From the NCBI RefSeq assembly GCF_920984735.1, contig NZ_CAKLBU010000007.1, positions 1 to 64,000 of the forward strand: a DNA stretch of 64,000 bases, given 5' to 3'. The notes beneath the pieces were generated by a model that searched no databases, had not been told where the DNA came from, and saw only the letters and a list, made by a program, of their open reading frames with translations. Every line of letters begins with the position of its first letter. The stretch's first letter is position 1. Below are positions 53,239-62,854 of this stretch, in pieces. A program made the translations under genes and the position numbers. The DNA comes from Pedobacter sp. Leaf250 (GTDB lineage Bacteria; Bacteroidota; Bacteroidia; Sphingobacteriales; Sphingobacteriaceae).

Positions 53239-53939
53239 CGGTTAAGATAATTGATTTCAAAACAAACAGATAATGCTGCAGTTTCGGTGCGCAATCTGTT
53301 ATCTCCTAAAGTTAATGGTTTAAAGCCTTTATTCAAAGCTAAATCAACTTCTTCAGGGGTGAAATCTCCTTCAGGGCCAATAAGGACAAGATATTTTTGA
53401 TGAGGTATTATTAAGTCTGAGATATATTTTTTGTCGCCATTATCGATGCAATGCGCAATTAATTGATCTCCTTGAAAGGGAGTTTTTAAAAATGAATCGA
53501 AAGAAATTGCATCGTTTAATTTTGGATGATAAGCTTTTATGGATTGCTTTACAGCAGATGTTATTACTTTGTTTAGCCGATCTTCCTTCACCACTCTCCG
53601 TTCAGATCGATCGGTGATGATTGGTGTAATTTCATCAATTCCAAGCTCTGTTGCCTTTTCCAGAAACCATTCTATACGATCGATGTTTTTGGTTGGCGCA
53701 ACAGCAATATGTAGATAATGATTTCTTTTATGAAATGCTGTTACTACGTTTAGGATTTTTAAACTAACCTTTTTAGGATTATCAGAAGTGATTTCGGCTG
53801 TGTAAAAACCACCTTTACCATCAACCAAATTAACTACTGCGCCAATTGATAATCTTAATACCCTAACACAATGTTTGCTTTCCTCTTCATTAAGTGTGTA
53901 GGTATTTTGGTCAATATCTGGCGTATAGAAAATATGCAT
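53235..53939 (-). CDS. rsmE: 16S rRNA (uracil(1498)-N(3))-methyltransferase
   Basis: 234 residues. N-terminal PUA-like domain (MHIFYTPDIDQNTYTLNEEE, HCVRVLRLSIGA) and SPOUT-class C-terminal domain with KATELGIDEITPIITDRSER and the knot region YLVLIGPEGDFTPEEVDLA (near 184-202), LGDNRLRTETAAL (near 213-225). It methylates U1498 of 16S rRNA in the 30S subunit. It overlaps DUF4159 and follows the CNNM/CBS gene by 8 bases in a long minus-strand gene run. Confidence 0.95.
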   Translation of the reverse strand: MHIFYTPDIDQNTYTLNEEESKHCVRVLRLSIGAVVNLVDGKGGFYTAEITSDNPKKVSLKILNVVTAFHKRNHYLHIAVAPTKNIDRIEWFLEKATELGIDEITPIITDRSERRVVKEDRLNKVITSAVKQSIKAYHPKLNDAISFDSFLKTPFQGDQLIAHCIDNGDKKYISDLIIPHQKYLVLIGPEGDFTPEEVDLALNKGFKPLTLGDNRLRTETAALSVCFEINYLNR

Positions 53940-53947
53940 TGTTGAAA

Positions 53948-55372
53948 TTAGTGATTATCAACCTGATCTTCTTTATTCAATACCAATTCCAATTTTATGG
54001 TTTCGATGTTTTGTTCGGTTTTCTTTAAGATGGTAAACAGGTAACCATAAGACTCATTACTTTCGCCCACTTCTGGAATCCTTTCAAAGACGTGAGACAC
54101 CAAACCACCAACAGTATCAAAGTCTTCGTCTTCTGGTAAATCGTGAGGTAAATGTTCGTTTACATCATAAACCGTTGCAAAAGCATTCACAATAAATTCG
54201 TTATCAGATACTTTTTCAACTAAAGGTTTTTCTTCATCGTACTCATCTTGAATTTCGCCAACAAGTTCTTCAACAATATCCTCAAGGGTAACCATACCAG
54301 CCGTACCGCCAAACTCATCCAAAACGATAGAAATCTGAATGCGGTTGCTTTGTAGCTCGCTCATTAAATCGTTAATTTTTTTGGTTTCTGTAACGAAATA
54401 AGGTTTACGAATGATATCGTTCAATGTCCAATGCTGGTTGCCTGAAGCCACTAATGGCAAGATGTCTTTCGCGTGAATGATACCAACGATTTTATCCATT
54501 ATCTCATCATAAACAGGCAAACGAGAATACCCTTCAGCAATAATTTTATTAATAACTTCTTCTTTTGATGAAGATAGTTCGATACCCGAAATTTTAGTAC
54601 GAGGCACCATAATGTTTTTTACAACACGCTCATTAAAATCGAAAACGTTTTTAATTAATTCATGCTCGTTATTATCTAAAGCCCCACTTTCCTTTCCTTG
54701 ATCTAACAAATATTGAAGTTCTTCGGTACTGTGCAAAGATTCATGACCTGCGGAGGTATCAATCCCAAAAGGCTTGAGAATAATCGCTGCAAGGCTGTTC
54801 AATGTCCAAATAAATGGTTTGAAAACCACATAAAAAATTTGAAGTGGCACTGAAACGAATAAGGTAGTAGCTACTGGTCTTTGAATAGCAAATGATTTAG
54901 GAGCCAACTCACCAAATACAATATGCATTACTGTAATCAATGAAAAGGCTACTATTGTTGATGCGGTATGAATAGTTGCATCGCTAAAACCCCATTCCAA
55001 GCTATCAAAAAGATTTTTGAAAATTGTATGCATAACGCCTTCACCAACCCAACCTAAGCCAAGTGATGCAAGCGTTATACCTAGCTGTGTGGCGGCTAAA
55101 TAACCATCCAGATTATGGATGATGGTTTTAGCCATTTTACCAACCCGGCTACCTGTTTTTGCTTTGATTTCAATTTGAGAGGCACGAACTTTTACGATGG
55201 CAAATTCTGCAGCAACAAAAAATCCATTTAGTAATACCAGAAATAATGCTAGAAATAATCTCCAGCCCACAGATGTGGTATCCGGTTCTTCTAAAGCAAC
55301 CAAAATAAAATTGGTGGGCAATATTGTACTAATCTCAATATTTAAAAACAAGCAGGCCGTGGGTAAATCCAT
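53948..55372 (-). CDS. Hemolysin-type CNNM/CBS transport-associated protein
   Basis: 474 residues. Four predicted helices (about 40-210) form the CNNM/DUF21 domain, with FFVAAEFAIVKVRASQIE near 51-68. A CBS pair (about 255-385) and a C-terminal CorC_HlyC domain (about 395-470) follow. Related proteins export Mg or Co or take part in ion homeostasis. The name hemolysin is historical and no toxin activity is implied. Its ATG overlaps the pyrophosphatase stop by one base (TAATG). Confidence 0.93.
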   Translation of the reverse strand: MDLPTACLFLNIEISTILPTNFILVALEEPDTTSVGWRLFLALFLVLLNGFFVAAEFAIVKVRASQIEIKAKTGSRVGKMAKTIIHNLDGYLAATQLGITLASLGLGWVGEGVMHTIFKNLFDSLEWGFSDATIHTASTIVAFSLITVMHIVFGELAPKSFAIQRPVATTLFVSVPLQIFYVVFKPFIWTLNSLAAIILKPFGIDTSAGHESLHSTEELQYLLDQGKESGALDNNEHELIKNVFDFNERVVKNIMVPRTKISGIELSSSKEEVINKIIAEGYSRLPVYDEIMDKIVGIIHAKDILPLVASGNQHWTLNDIIRKPYFVTETKKINDLMSELQSNRIQISIVLDEFGGTAGMVTLEDIVEELVGEIQDEYDEEKPLVEKVSDNEFIVNAFATVYDVNEHLPHDLPEDEDFDTVGGLVSHVFERIPEVGESNESYGYLFTILKKTEQNIETIKLELVLNKEDQVDNH

Positions 55373-55923
55373 TATGCTAATTCTTTAAATGTTGTATTGT
55401 AAAGCTCTATACTTTCTTTAATTACTTTGTGCGCATAACGAACACCTAATAAATGTTCGATAGTTACATTTTTCTCTTCTAATGCTTTATAATCTTGAAA
55501 GAAACGAACAATTTCCTTCATTTGGTGTGGAGGTAATTCATCCAAATCATTGATGTAGTTAACCGACATATCATGTGCTGCAACAGCAATAATTTTATCG
55601 TCTTGTTCACCATTATCAACCATGTGCATTACACCCACAACTTTAGCTTCGATTAACGTCATTGGGAAAACATCAACTGAACAAAGCACTAAAATATCTA
55701 ATGGATCTTTATCATCGCAATAAGTTTGCGGAATAAAACCATAATTTGCCGGGTACATTACTGATGAAAAAAGAACCCTGTCTAACTTAATTAGTCCCGA
55801 TTCTTTATCTATTTCATATTTGGCTTTCGAGCCTTTAGGAATTTCAATGATTGCGTTTACAATTTCTGGAACGTTTTTACCAGGAGATACGCTATGCCAT
55901 GCGTGATGATCGTCTTTTGCCAT
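55372..55923 (-). CDS. ppa: Inorganic pyrophosphatase
   Basis: 183 residues, soluble family I type. The signature [11 protein letters not shown] (near 69-79) carries the Asp residues for Mg, and [26 protein letters not shown] and [20 protein letters not shown] complete the usual blocks. It hydrolyses pyrophosphate to drive biosynthesis. It starts 3 bases after the DedA stop, so the genes DedA-ppa-CNNM-rsmE-DUF4159-carrier are arranged as one operon. Confidence 0.97.
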   Translation of the reverse strand: MAKDDHHAWHSVSPGKNVPEIVNAIIEIPKGSKAKYEIDKESGLIKLDRVLFSSVMYPANYGFIPQTYCDDKDPLDILVLCSVDVFPMTLIEAKVVGVMHMVDNGEQDDKIIAVAAHDMSVNYINDLDELPPHQMKEIVRFFQDYKALEEKNVTIEHLLGVRYAHKVIKESIELYNTTFKELA

Positions 55924-55926
55924 TTT

Positions 55927-56583
55927 TTAATTTAAATCTTTTTTTTCCCCTTCGGGACTTTTCACTTTTCTTTTTACAAAGGTAATCAATAAAGGGATAG
56001 TTGTGATAGTGATAAACCCAATAATAATATATAATAGATAATGGTTTATTTCCTTTTCAAATCTTTTGCCTAAAAAATATCCCAAAAGCGTTAATGAACA
56101 AATCCAAAGTATTGCACCTACAACATTATAAAATGCAAATCGTTTGAAATCTAATTTAACAACGCCTGCAAAAATTGGCGCAAATGTTCTAACAATAGGT
56201 ACAAAACGGCCCATGATTAAAGCAAAGGCACCTTGCTTATTGTAATATTCTTCTGCCGCCTTCAAATATTTCTTTTTAAAAAAGAATGTATCCTTTCTTG
56301 TATAGAGCAAAGGACCTGTTCTTCTTCCAAACCAATAGCCAGTAAAATTACCGGAGATGGCTGCAACACATAACCCAGCTAATAAAACCGCAATATTTAC
56401 ATCTAATTTTCCTGTTGCAACGAACATTCCTGCCAGGAATAACAAATAATCTCCAGGAAGGAAGAAACCAAAGAATAGGCCTGTTTCGGCAAATATGACA
56501 AATACGACTAGATAGAAACCGCCCTCCCTCAATAATTTTTCGGGGTCAATCAAATGCTGTAGGTGGTTCCAGAAATCCTGCAT
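55927..56583 (-). CDS. DedA family membrane protein
   Basis: 218 residues. GFYLVVFVIFAETGLFFGFF (near 21-40) with FLPGDYLLFLAGM, FGRRTGPLLY and the basic GRFVPIVRTFAPIFAGV motif (near 123-139) define the DedA/SNARE-associated (VTT) family. About five membrane helices. DedA proteins act in undecaprenyl phosphate or phospholipid translocation. It heads the minus-strand run that includes ppa, 48 bases downstream of the nuoN stop. Confidence 0.94.
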   Translation of the reverse strand: MQDFWNHLQHLIDPEKLLREGGFYLVVFVIFAETGLFFGFFLPGDYLLFLAGMFVATGKLDVNIAVLLAGLCVAAISGNFTGYWFGRRTGPLLYTRKDTFFFKKKYLKAAEEYYNKQGAFALIMGRFVPIVRTFAPIFAGVVKLDFKRFAFYNVVGAILWICSLTLLGYFLGKRFEKEINHYLLYIIIGFITITTIPLLITFVKRKVKSPEGEKKDLN

Positions 56584-56630
56584 ATTTCAATTATTTGTAA
56601 AACTACAAATAATTATCTAACAGTGCATAT

Positions 56631-58004
56631 CTATATTAGGTTTAAAATTATTGTAGGATAAATACCCAAAATTATTGTTATTGCCACTGAAACAGCCAAA
56701 ACAACTTTGTATTGCACAGGAGTAGAAAGTTCTGTTTCTGCACCATCTCTAAACCATACTGCAACAATAACCTTAAAGTAATAGTAGAAACCTACTAAAG
56801 CATTTAAAATTGCGAAAGCAACCAATAACATTTTGTATTCGCCCATTACGTTTAGAAACATAAGGTACTTGCCTATGAATCCAGCAGTTAAAGGAATACC
56901 AGCTAGAGATAACATCGCAACCGTTAAAGATAATGCTACCAATGGATTTTTCTTTCCAAGTCCATTAAAGCTTTCAAAGCTGTCGCTTCCGGTTTTTTGT
57001 TTTACCAAAATTAATACCGCAAAAGCGATGATTGATGCAAAAGTATAAGCAGCAGCATATACTAATACACTATTTTGAGAGTTGGCTCCAATTACTACCA
57101 AAGAGAACAATAAATATCCAGCATGAGAGATACTCGAATAAGCCAACATACGCTTGAAATTCTTTTGGAACAAAGCCGTAACGTTACCAATAAATAAGGT
57201 TAAGCAAACGATAACAATTAAAGGCGCAACCCAAAAATCGTGAAGTGGTGCAAAAGCATCCGCAAATAATCTTAAAAAAGCAGCAAAACCAGCTGTTTTT
57301 ACCACAGTACTCATGAAAGTAGTAATTAAAGTTGGCGAACCCTCATATACATCTGGTGTCCAGAAGTGAAAAGGCGCAGCACCAACTTTAAAGCATAAGC
57401 CAATCATCATCAGGATTAACCCCGGATAAAAGATTGGTGAGATTGCTTTGCTGTTATCTACTAAATAGGCTTGAATTTTATCTAAATCGAATGAACCAGA
57501 AGCACCGTAAATTAAGGTGATCCCGAACAATAAGAAACCAGTTGAAAAAGCACCCATCAAGAAATATTTTAATGAGGCCTCGTTTGATGCGAAATCCTTT
57601 TTACGGATACCTGCAAGGATATATAAACTCACAGACATAATTTCCAATCCAACAAACAACATCGCCATGTTTTTATACGACACCATCATAACCATTCCCG
57701 CAAGGGCAAAAAGAATTAAGGTGTAATATTCGGCTATGTTATCACTTTTTGAGTGGAAATAGTTTTGTGTTAAAAGAAAAATCAAAAGTGTGCCAATAAT
57801 ACAAACACCTGAAAATGCAAGTGCAAAGTTATCTGTTTGCATCATTCCGAAATGAACAGCATTGCCATTCCATGCGGAAACAGTAAAGCCTAAGGCAGTA
57901 AGCAAGCCAACAACAGTAAGCGGCAATAATGCTTTCTTAGCTTTAAACAAACCTGCATAAAGTACAATAAAAGCGGTTATACTAATGGTTATTATAATAT
58001 TCAT
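56631..58004 (-). CDS. nuoN: NADH-quinone oxidoreductase subunit N
   Basis: 457 residues, about 14 transmembrane helices. An antiporter-like proton-pumping subunit of complex I, with the proton-antiporter-M domain from about 105-390. KNMAMLFVGLEIMSVSLYIL (near 111-130) and KVGAAPFHFWTPDVYEGSPT (near 204-223) hold the conserved Glu and Lys. It is the last gene of the nuo set seen here, 3 bases after the nuoM stop. Confidence 0.97.
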   Translation of the reverse strand: MNIIITISITAFIVLYAGLFKAKKALLPLTVVGLLTALGFTVSAWNGNAVHFGMMQTDNFALAFSGVCIIGTLLIFLLTQNYFHSKSDNIAEYYTLILFALAGMVMMVSYKNMAMLFVGLEIMSVSLYILAGIRKKDFASNEASLKYFLMGAFSTGFLLFGITLIYGASGSFDLDKIQAYLVDNSKAISPIFYPGLILMMIGLCFKVGAAPFHFWTPDVYEGSPTLITTFMSTVVKTAGFAAFLRLFADAFAPLHDFWVAPLIVIVCLTLFIGNVTALFQKNFKRMLAYSSISHAGYLLFSLVVIGANSQNSVLVYAAAYTFASIIAFAVLILVKQKTGSDSFESFNGLGKKNPLVALSLTVAMLSLAGIPLTAGFIGKYLMFLNVMGEYKMLLVAFAILNALVGFYYYFKVIVAVWFRDGAETELSTPVQYKVVLAVSVAITIILGIYPTIILNLI

Positions 58005-58007
58005 TGC

Positions 58008-59468
58008 TTATTTTACTGTTAATTTTTGATTTACCTGTTCTAATAAATGTTGTACAGATGCCTCTGTTAAGTGCAATAATGGTTTAGGATAAACACCCAA
58101 AATGATAATTAAAGCACAAATGATATATAGTACCAATTTTTCAGTTCCGTGAATGTCGGTGAAAGTAATTGTTAATTCGTTTGTTTTTCCTAGCATTACA
58201 TTTTGGTACATGCGCAACATGTAAACTGCTCCGAAAATGATGGTTAATCCTGCAATTGCTGCTGCCCAAATTCCATAATTGTAAACGCCCATTAATAACA
58301 AGAACTCTCCAATAAAACCATTCGTTCCTGGCAAAGCTACTGTACCTAAAACAATGATCAAGAAAACAATTGCCAGCTGTGGTGCGGCTTTAGCAATACC
58401 ACCCAATTCTTGAATTTTATTGGTTTTGGTACGAGAAAATATGATATCTAAAACGAAGAATAAACCAACTACGTTTATACCGTGACTTAACATTTGCACC
58501 ATTGCTCCTTGCATACCTTGTTGATTTAAGGCAAAAATACCTGCCGAGATTAATCCAACGTGAGCAATAGATGAATAAGCGACTAAACGTTTGGCATCTT
58601 TCTGCGTGAAAGCAATTAATGATGCATAAACTATTCCAATGATGGATAGAACCATTGCCAAGCATGACCAATCCTGAACGCCTGTTGGTACAATTGGCAG
58701 CAACCATCTGATTACGCCGTAAATACCCATTTTCAACATGATACCTGATAACAACATCGTTCCCTGAGTTGGTGCTGCTGTATAAGTATCTGGTTGCCAG
58801 GTATGGAAAGGGAAAATCGGCATCTTAATAGCGAAAGCGATAAAAAAGGCCCAGAAAATCCAGCCTTGTTGTTCGCTATCTAAATTTAAAGCGTAGAATG
58901 CCTGAATATCGAAATTTTGAGCAGGGTTTTGTAAGTATAGGTAAATTATCCCCATCAACATAAACAATGATCCTGCAATCGTATAAACGAAAAATTTCAT
59001 GTTAATGCGAACCCGGTCTTTTCCACCCCAGAAAGCACAGATGAAATAAATTGGAATCAAAGCAGCTTCCCATCCAATGTAGAATAAGAAAGCATCCATT
59101 GCAGTAAAAACCAATAACAAGCCCGTTTGCATGAACAAAATCAATGCATAAAAAGCTGCCGGGTTTTTATAATCGTGTCGGTAACTTGATAAAATGATAA
59201 TCGGGATCAACAAATTGGTAAGCAATACAACCAACATGCTAATACCATCGATACCTGCATGAAAGCGAATGCCTAAATCAGCAATCCAAGGTAAGTTAGC
59301 CTCGAACTGTGTACTTGCATTCGGAATGAAGTTACAAGCAATAAACAAAGCCAGGCCTAAGGAAGCAACCGAAATTACGGTCGAAACTATTTTTGCCGAC
59401 TTACCTGAAAATGCTGTAATGATAGCACCAACAAGTGGAAGAAATATAAGTAGTAAAAGTTGTTCCAT
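58008..59468 (-). CDS. nuoM: NADH-quinone oxidoreductase subunit M
   Basis: 486 residues with about 14 helices. FYIGWEAALIPIYFICAFWG (near 129-148) holds the conserved Glu, KMPIFPFHTWQPDTYTAAPT near 216-235 the Lys and proton path, and AYSSIAHVGLISAG the second block. An antiporter-like subunit of complex I translocating protons. The gene sits 20 bases downstream of nuoL. Confidence 0.97.
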   Translation of the reverse strand: MEQLLLLIFLPLVGAIITAFSGKSAKIVSTVISVASLGLALFIACNFIPNASTQFEANLPWIADLGIRFHAGIDGISMLVVLLTNLLIPIIILSSYRHDYKNPAAFYALILFMQTGLLLVFTAMDAFLFYIGWEAALIPIYFICAFWGGKDRVRINMKFFVYTIAGSLFMLMGIIYLYLQNPAQNFDIQAFYALNLDSEQQGWIFWAFFIAFAIKMPIFPFHTWQPDTYTAAPTQGTMLLSGIMLKMGIYGVIRWLLPIVPTGVQDWSCLAMVLSIIGIVYASLIAFTQKDAKRLVAYSSIAHVGLISAGIFALNQQGMQGAMVQMLSHGINVVGLFFVLDIIFSRTKTNKIQELGGIAKAAPQLAIVFLIIVLGTVALPGTNGFIGEFLLLMGVYNYGIWAAAIAGLTIIFGAVYMLRMYQNVMLGKTNELTITFTDIHGTEKLVLYIICALIIILGVYPKPLLHLTEASVQHLLEQVNQKLTVK

Positions 59469-59488
59469 TATTTATTTTTGAACCCTTT

Positions 59489-61390
59489 TTATATGTAATA
59501 AAATGTATAAGCAAGCAATGCGATGATACCGAATACCATCATAAATATGTAGAAACCCACGTTCCCACTTTGTAATAAACGTACGCCTTTACTTGCCTCG
59601 TTTGTACTCCAACCTAATCCATTTACAATTCCATCAATGAATTTTGTATCGATAATTCTGTAGAAAAATCTTGAAAAAGCATCTAAAGGTTTTGTAATGA
59701 TGAAATCGTAAATCTCATCTAAATAGAATTTATTGTATGATAATTTTGCCAGTGCTGAACGCGGCGCCTCATCAGCAACAGGAACGCGTGCACCTTTAAC
59801 GTATCTTGTATAAGCGTAAAGTAGGGCTATGATAGCAGCTACAACCGAAACGCCCATTAAGGTAAATTCCGTTGAGTGACTTAATTCTAATTCGTGTTGA
59901 GCAACACCTGCTCCTGTTAACCAGTGCGCTAACCATTCGTTTCCTCCAAAAACATGAGGAATATTAATGGCTCCACCAATTGCAGCTAAAATTGCCAAAA
60001 TGATTAATGGAATCGTCATTGCTTTTGGCGATTCGTGTACATGACTTTCTTCATGATGAGAACCTCTATATTTTCCAGAGAAAGTTAGGAACATCATTCT
60101 AAACATATAAAATGAAGTTAAGAATGCCGTTAATACCCCAACGCCCCAAAGAATTGGACTGGCCTGATATGCATTTGCTAAAATTTCATCTTTAGAGAAG
60201 AATCCTGAAAATGGCGGTAAACCAGCAATTGCAATTGTACCAATCATCATGGTTAAGAAAGTGATTGGTAGTTTTTTTCTCAATCCGCCCATGTGGCGCA
60301 TATCTTGTTCGTGATGCATGGCATGAATGACCGAACCTGCGCCCAAGAATAACAGTGCTTTGAAGAATGCATGAGTTAATACATGGAAAAATGAACCTGT
60401 ATAAGCGCCAACGCCTAAACCTAAAAACATATACCCCAATTGAGATACCGTTGAATAAGCCAGTACTTTTTTAATATCTGTTTGAGTTAAAGCAATAATT
60501 GCAGCAACTAAAGCTGTTGTAATACCTACAATCGCAATGATATTTTGGGTAAGCGGTGCCAAATCGAATAAAACGCTCGAACGGGCAATCATATAAATAC
60601 CTGCTGTTACCATTGTTGCCGCGTGAATTAACGCAGAAACAGGCGTTGGTCCGGCCATTGCATCTGGTAACCAAGTAAACAATGGCAATTGTGCCGATTT
60701 ACCACAAGCACCAATAAATAAGAGCACTGTGATTAAAAACAAAGTATTTTGTCCAGGTAACATATTTGCCGCCTGTGGAAACACTTTAGCAAATTCTACA
60801 CTGCCGAAAGTAGTAAAGATTAAGAATACACCTAACAAAAATCCTAAATCACCAATACGGTTCATTACGAAAGCTTTTTTAGCTGCCGAAGCATAAGAAC
60901 TGTTTGTGTACCAAAACCCGATTAAAAGGTATGAACATAACCCTACACCTTCCCATCCAATAAACATCACGATGTAGTTTGAACCCAGTACTAATAATAA
61001 CATGAAGAACACAAACAGATTAAGATAAGAAAAGAATTTTCCGAATCCTTCATCATCATGCATGTAGCTGGTAGAATATAAATGGATTAGGAAACCAATT
61101 CCAGTTATAATCAAAAGCATGATTGAACTCAACGGATCAACCAGAAATGAAAGCGGAATATGTAATGTTCCTGCGCTAATCCAATCGAATAAAAATACTT
61201 CGTGAGATTTTTGTGTATCGCCTTGTAAACTAAAGAAAATAACCACGCTGATGATGAAGGAAGCCAAAATAACACCACTTCCAATGATACCAACAAGTCC
61301 TTTAGATAAAGATTTTCTGCCCAGTCCATTAATTACGAACCCTAATAACGGAAGTAATGGAACTAACCAAATCAATTGTTCTATTGTCAT
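59489..61390 (-). CDS. nuoL: NADH-quinone oxidoreductase subunit L
   Basis: 633 residues. The largest antiporter-like subunit, with the long lateral helix and extra C-terminal helices expected after about 480. MFIGWEGVGLCSYLLIGFWY (near 142-161), KSAQLPLFTWLPDAMAGPTP (near 230-249) and HAFFKALLFLGAGSVIHAMH (near 338-357) are conserved blocks. 13 bases lie between it and nuoK. Confidence 0.98.
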   Translation of the reverse strand: MTIEQLIWLVPLLPLLGFVINGLGRKSLSKGLVGIIGSGVILASFIISVVIFFSLQGDTQKSHEVFLFDWISAGTLHIPLSFLVDPLSSIMLLIITGIGFLIHLYSTSYMHDDEGFGKFFSYLNLFVFFMLLLVLGSNYIVMFIGWEGVGLCSYLLIGFWYTNSSYASAAKKAFVMNRIGDLGFLLGVFLIFTTFGSVEFAKVFPQAANMLPGQNTLFLITVLLFIGACGKSAQLPLFTWLPDAMAGPTPVSALIHAATMVTAGIYMIARSSVLFDLAPLTQNIIAIVGITTALVAAIIALTQTDIKKVLAYSTVSQLGYMFLGLGVGAYTGSFFHVLTHAFFKALLFLGAGSVIHAMHHEQDMRHMGGLRKKLPITFLTMMIGTIAIAGLPPFSGFFSKDEILANAYQASPILWGVGVLTAFLTSFYMFRMMFLTFSGKYRGSHHEESHVHESPKAMTIPLIILAILAAIGGAINIPHVFGGNEWLAHWLTGAGVAQHELELSHSTEFTLMGVSVVAAIIALLYAYTRYVKGARVPVADEAPRSALAKLSYNKFYLDEIYDFIITKPLDAFSRFFYRIIDTKFIDGIVNGLGWSTNEASKGVRLLQSGNVGFYIFMMVFGIIALLAYTFYYI

Positions 61391-61403
61391 TCTTAATATA
61401 TAT

Positions 61404-61733
61404 TTACCACTTAAGGCGATTTAAAACATTAATATCTATCGATTTCGTATTTCTGTAAACCATTACAATAATAGCCAAACCAACTGCAACCTCTGCAGCG
61501 GCAAGCGCCATAATGAAGAATACGAAAACTTGTCCGGATGGGTCGTTGCTGTGTACCGAAAAAGCTGTCAAAAGCAAGTTTACAGCGTTTAGCATCAATT
61601 CAACCGACATAAAAATTACGATTGCATTTCTACGCGTTAACACACCTATTACCCCTATTGTGAAAATAATTGCACATAAATAGATGTAGTGATTTAGCGG
61701 AACGCCTGCCATTTGTGTAGTTAAATTTTCCAT
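61404..61733 (-). CDS. nuoK: NADH-quinone oxidoreductase subunit K
   Basis: 109 residues, three membrane helices. GVLTRRNAIVIFMSVELMLN (near 34-53) and AAAEVAVGLAIIVMVYRN carry the conserved Glu residues of the E-channel. Its ATG overlaps the nuoJ stop by one base (TAATG), so the two are translationally coupled. Confidence 0.97.
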   Translation of the reverse strand: MENLTTQMAGVPLNHYIYLCAIIFTIGVIGVLTRRNAIVIFMSVELMLNAVNLLLTAFSVHSNDPSGQVFVFFIMALAAAEVAVGLAIIVMVYRNTKSIDINVLNRLKW

Positions 61734-62236
61734 TATGCTTCTACCTCATCTCTTTTAGATAATAAAACGGCTCCAACCATTGCTGCCAATAGTAATAGAG
61801 ATGATAATTCGAATGGTAACAAGAATGGTCCAAAAAGCTCTTTACCTAAGTTTTCTACCAAACCTAATCCAGGGTTTTTCAAAATTAAAGGACTGTTAAT
61901 GCTTGCTGCTTTGAAAGAACCAACTAAGGTTACAACCAAACAACAGCCTGCAATTACACCTACAATTTTAATCAATGGCGATTTTACTGGCTCAGTTTCC
62001 TTGTTCAGGTTGAGGAGCATCAGTACAAATAAAAATAATACCATGATGGCACCCATGTAAACAATGAAGTTTACTACAGCCAAAAACTGTGCATTCAATA
62101 ATACATAATGTACCGTGAATGTGAAAAAGGTAAGGATTAAGTACAATACACTGTGGATTGGATTTTTTGCAAAAATCACCATCAGCGAAAAGATGATACT
62201 TAATGTGGCTACGAAATAGAATACTTGTGTACTCAT
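61733..62236 (-). CDS. nuoJ: NADH-quinone oxidoreductase subunit J
   Basis: 167 residues, five predicted helices. IHSVLYLILTFFTFTVHYVL and FLAVVNFIVYMGAIMVLFLF (near 52-71) match the ND6-like subunit that links the peripheral arm to proton pumping. A REP-like hairpin separates its start from nuoI. Confidence 0.96.
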   Translation of the reverse strand: MSTQVFYFVATLSIIFSLMVIFAKNPIHSVLYLILTFFTFTVHYVLLNAQFLAVVNFIVYMGAIMVLFLFVLMLLNLNKETEPVKSPLIKIVGVIAGCCLVVTLVGSFKAASINSPLILKNPGLGLVENLGKELFGPFLLPFELSSLLLLAAMVGAVLLSKRDEVEA

Positions 62237-62261
62237 TAATTTGTTATTTGTTAGTACACCT

Positions 62262-62336
62262 CGTCATTGCGAGGTACGAAGCAATCTCATTTTTTATAGT
62301 CATCGCTTTAGGATTGCTTCGTTCCTCGCAATGACG
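62262..62336. repeat. REP-like hairpin inside the nuo operon
   Basis: Arms 62262-62285 and 62313-62336 (24 bp) match at 23 positions around a 27-base loop. The core is shared with the repeat at 40109-40159. It lies in the 112-base gap between nuoI and nuoJ, in an otherwise tightly packed operon. Confidence 0.88.
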
Positions 62337-62348
62337 CACTGGTTAAAA

Positions 62349-62852
62349 TTATTTTTTCATCTCCAATGGAGCCTCAACCAACTTATCTTTTCCGTAAATA
62401 AAATCCTTACGTAAATAATCTGCTGGTACAATTGGCCCGTCTAAGTAAATAGCCTCTTTCGGACAAGCCTCTTCACATAACCCACAGAAAATGCAACGCA
62501 ACATGTTAATTTCGTAAGTTGCAGCATATTTCTCCTCACGATATAAATCCTTCTCTTCCGGTTTACGTTCTGCCGCAATCATTGTAATCGCTTCTGCAGG
62601 GCAAGATAAAGCACATAAACCACAAGCTGTGCAACGCTCCTTGCCATTTTCATCACGTTTAAGTGAGTGCATTCCTCTAAAGTTTGCAGAAAATTCACGT
62701 TCTACTTCAGGATATCTTACTGTAGCCTCTTTCTTGAATAAGTGGCTGATGGTAATGCCCATGCCTTTTGCAATAGCAGGCAGGTACATACGCTCCATAA
62801 AGCTCAAAGGCTTTTGTTCCAGTACTTTTTTCTTGTTACTTAATGATTCCAT
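62349..62852 (-). CDS. nuoI: NADH-quinone oxidoreductase subunit I
   Basis: 167 residues. Two ferredoxin-type 4Fe-4S motifs: C74, C77, C80, C84 in CTACGLCALSCP and C120, C123, C126, C130 in CIFCGLCEEACP. These are clusters N6a and N6b of the electron path to quinone. Its N-terminus (about 1-40) docks to the membrane arm. It starts 2 bases after the nuoH stop. Confidence 0.98.
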   Translation of the reverse strand: MESLSNKKKVLEQKPLSFMERMYLPAIAKGMGITISHLFKKEATVRYPEVEREFSANFRGMHSLKRDENGKERCTACGLCALSCPAEAITMIAAERKPEEKDLYREEKYAATYEINMLRCIFCGLCEEACPKEAIYLDGPIVPADYLRKDFIYGKDKLVEAPLEMKK

Positions 62853-62854
62853 AA

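Noticed and set aside
53948..55372. Virulence factor reading of the hemolysin-named gene
   Set aside because: The domains are CNNM, CBS and CorC_HlyC, which points to ion transport. The old name gives no evidence of hemolysis.
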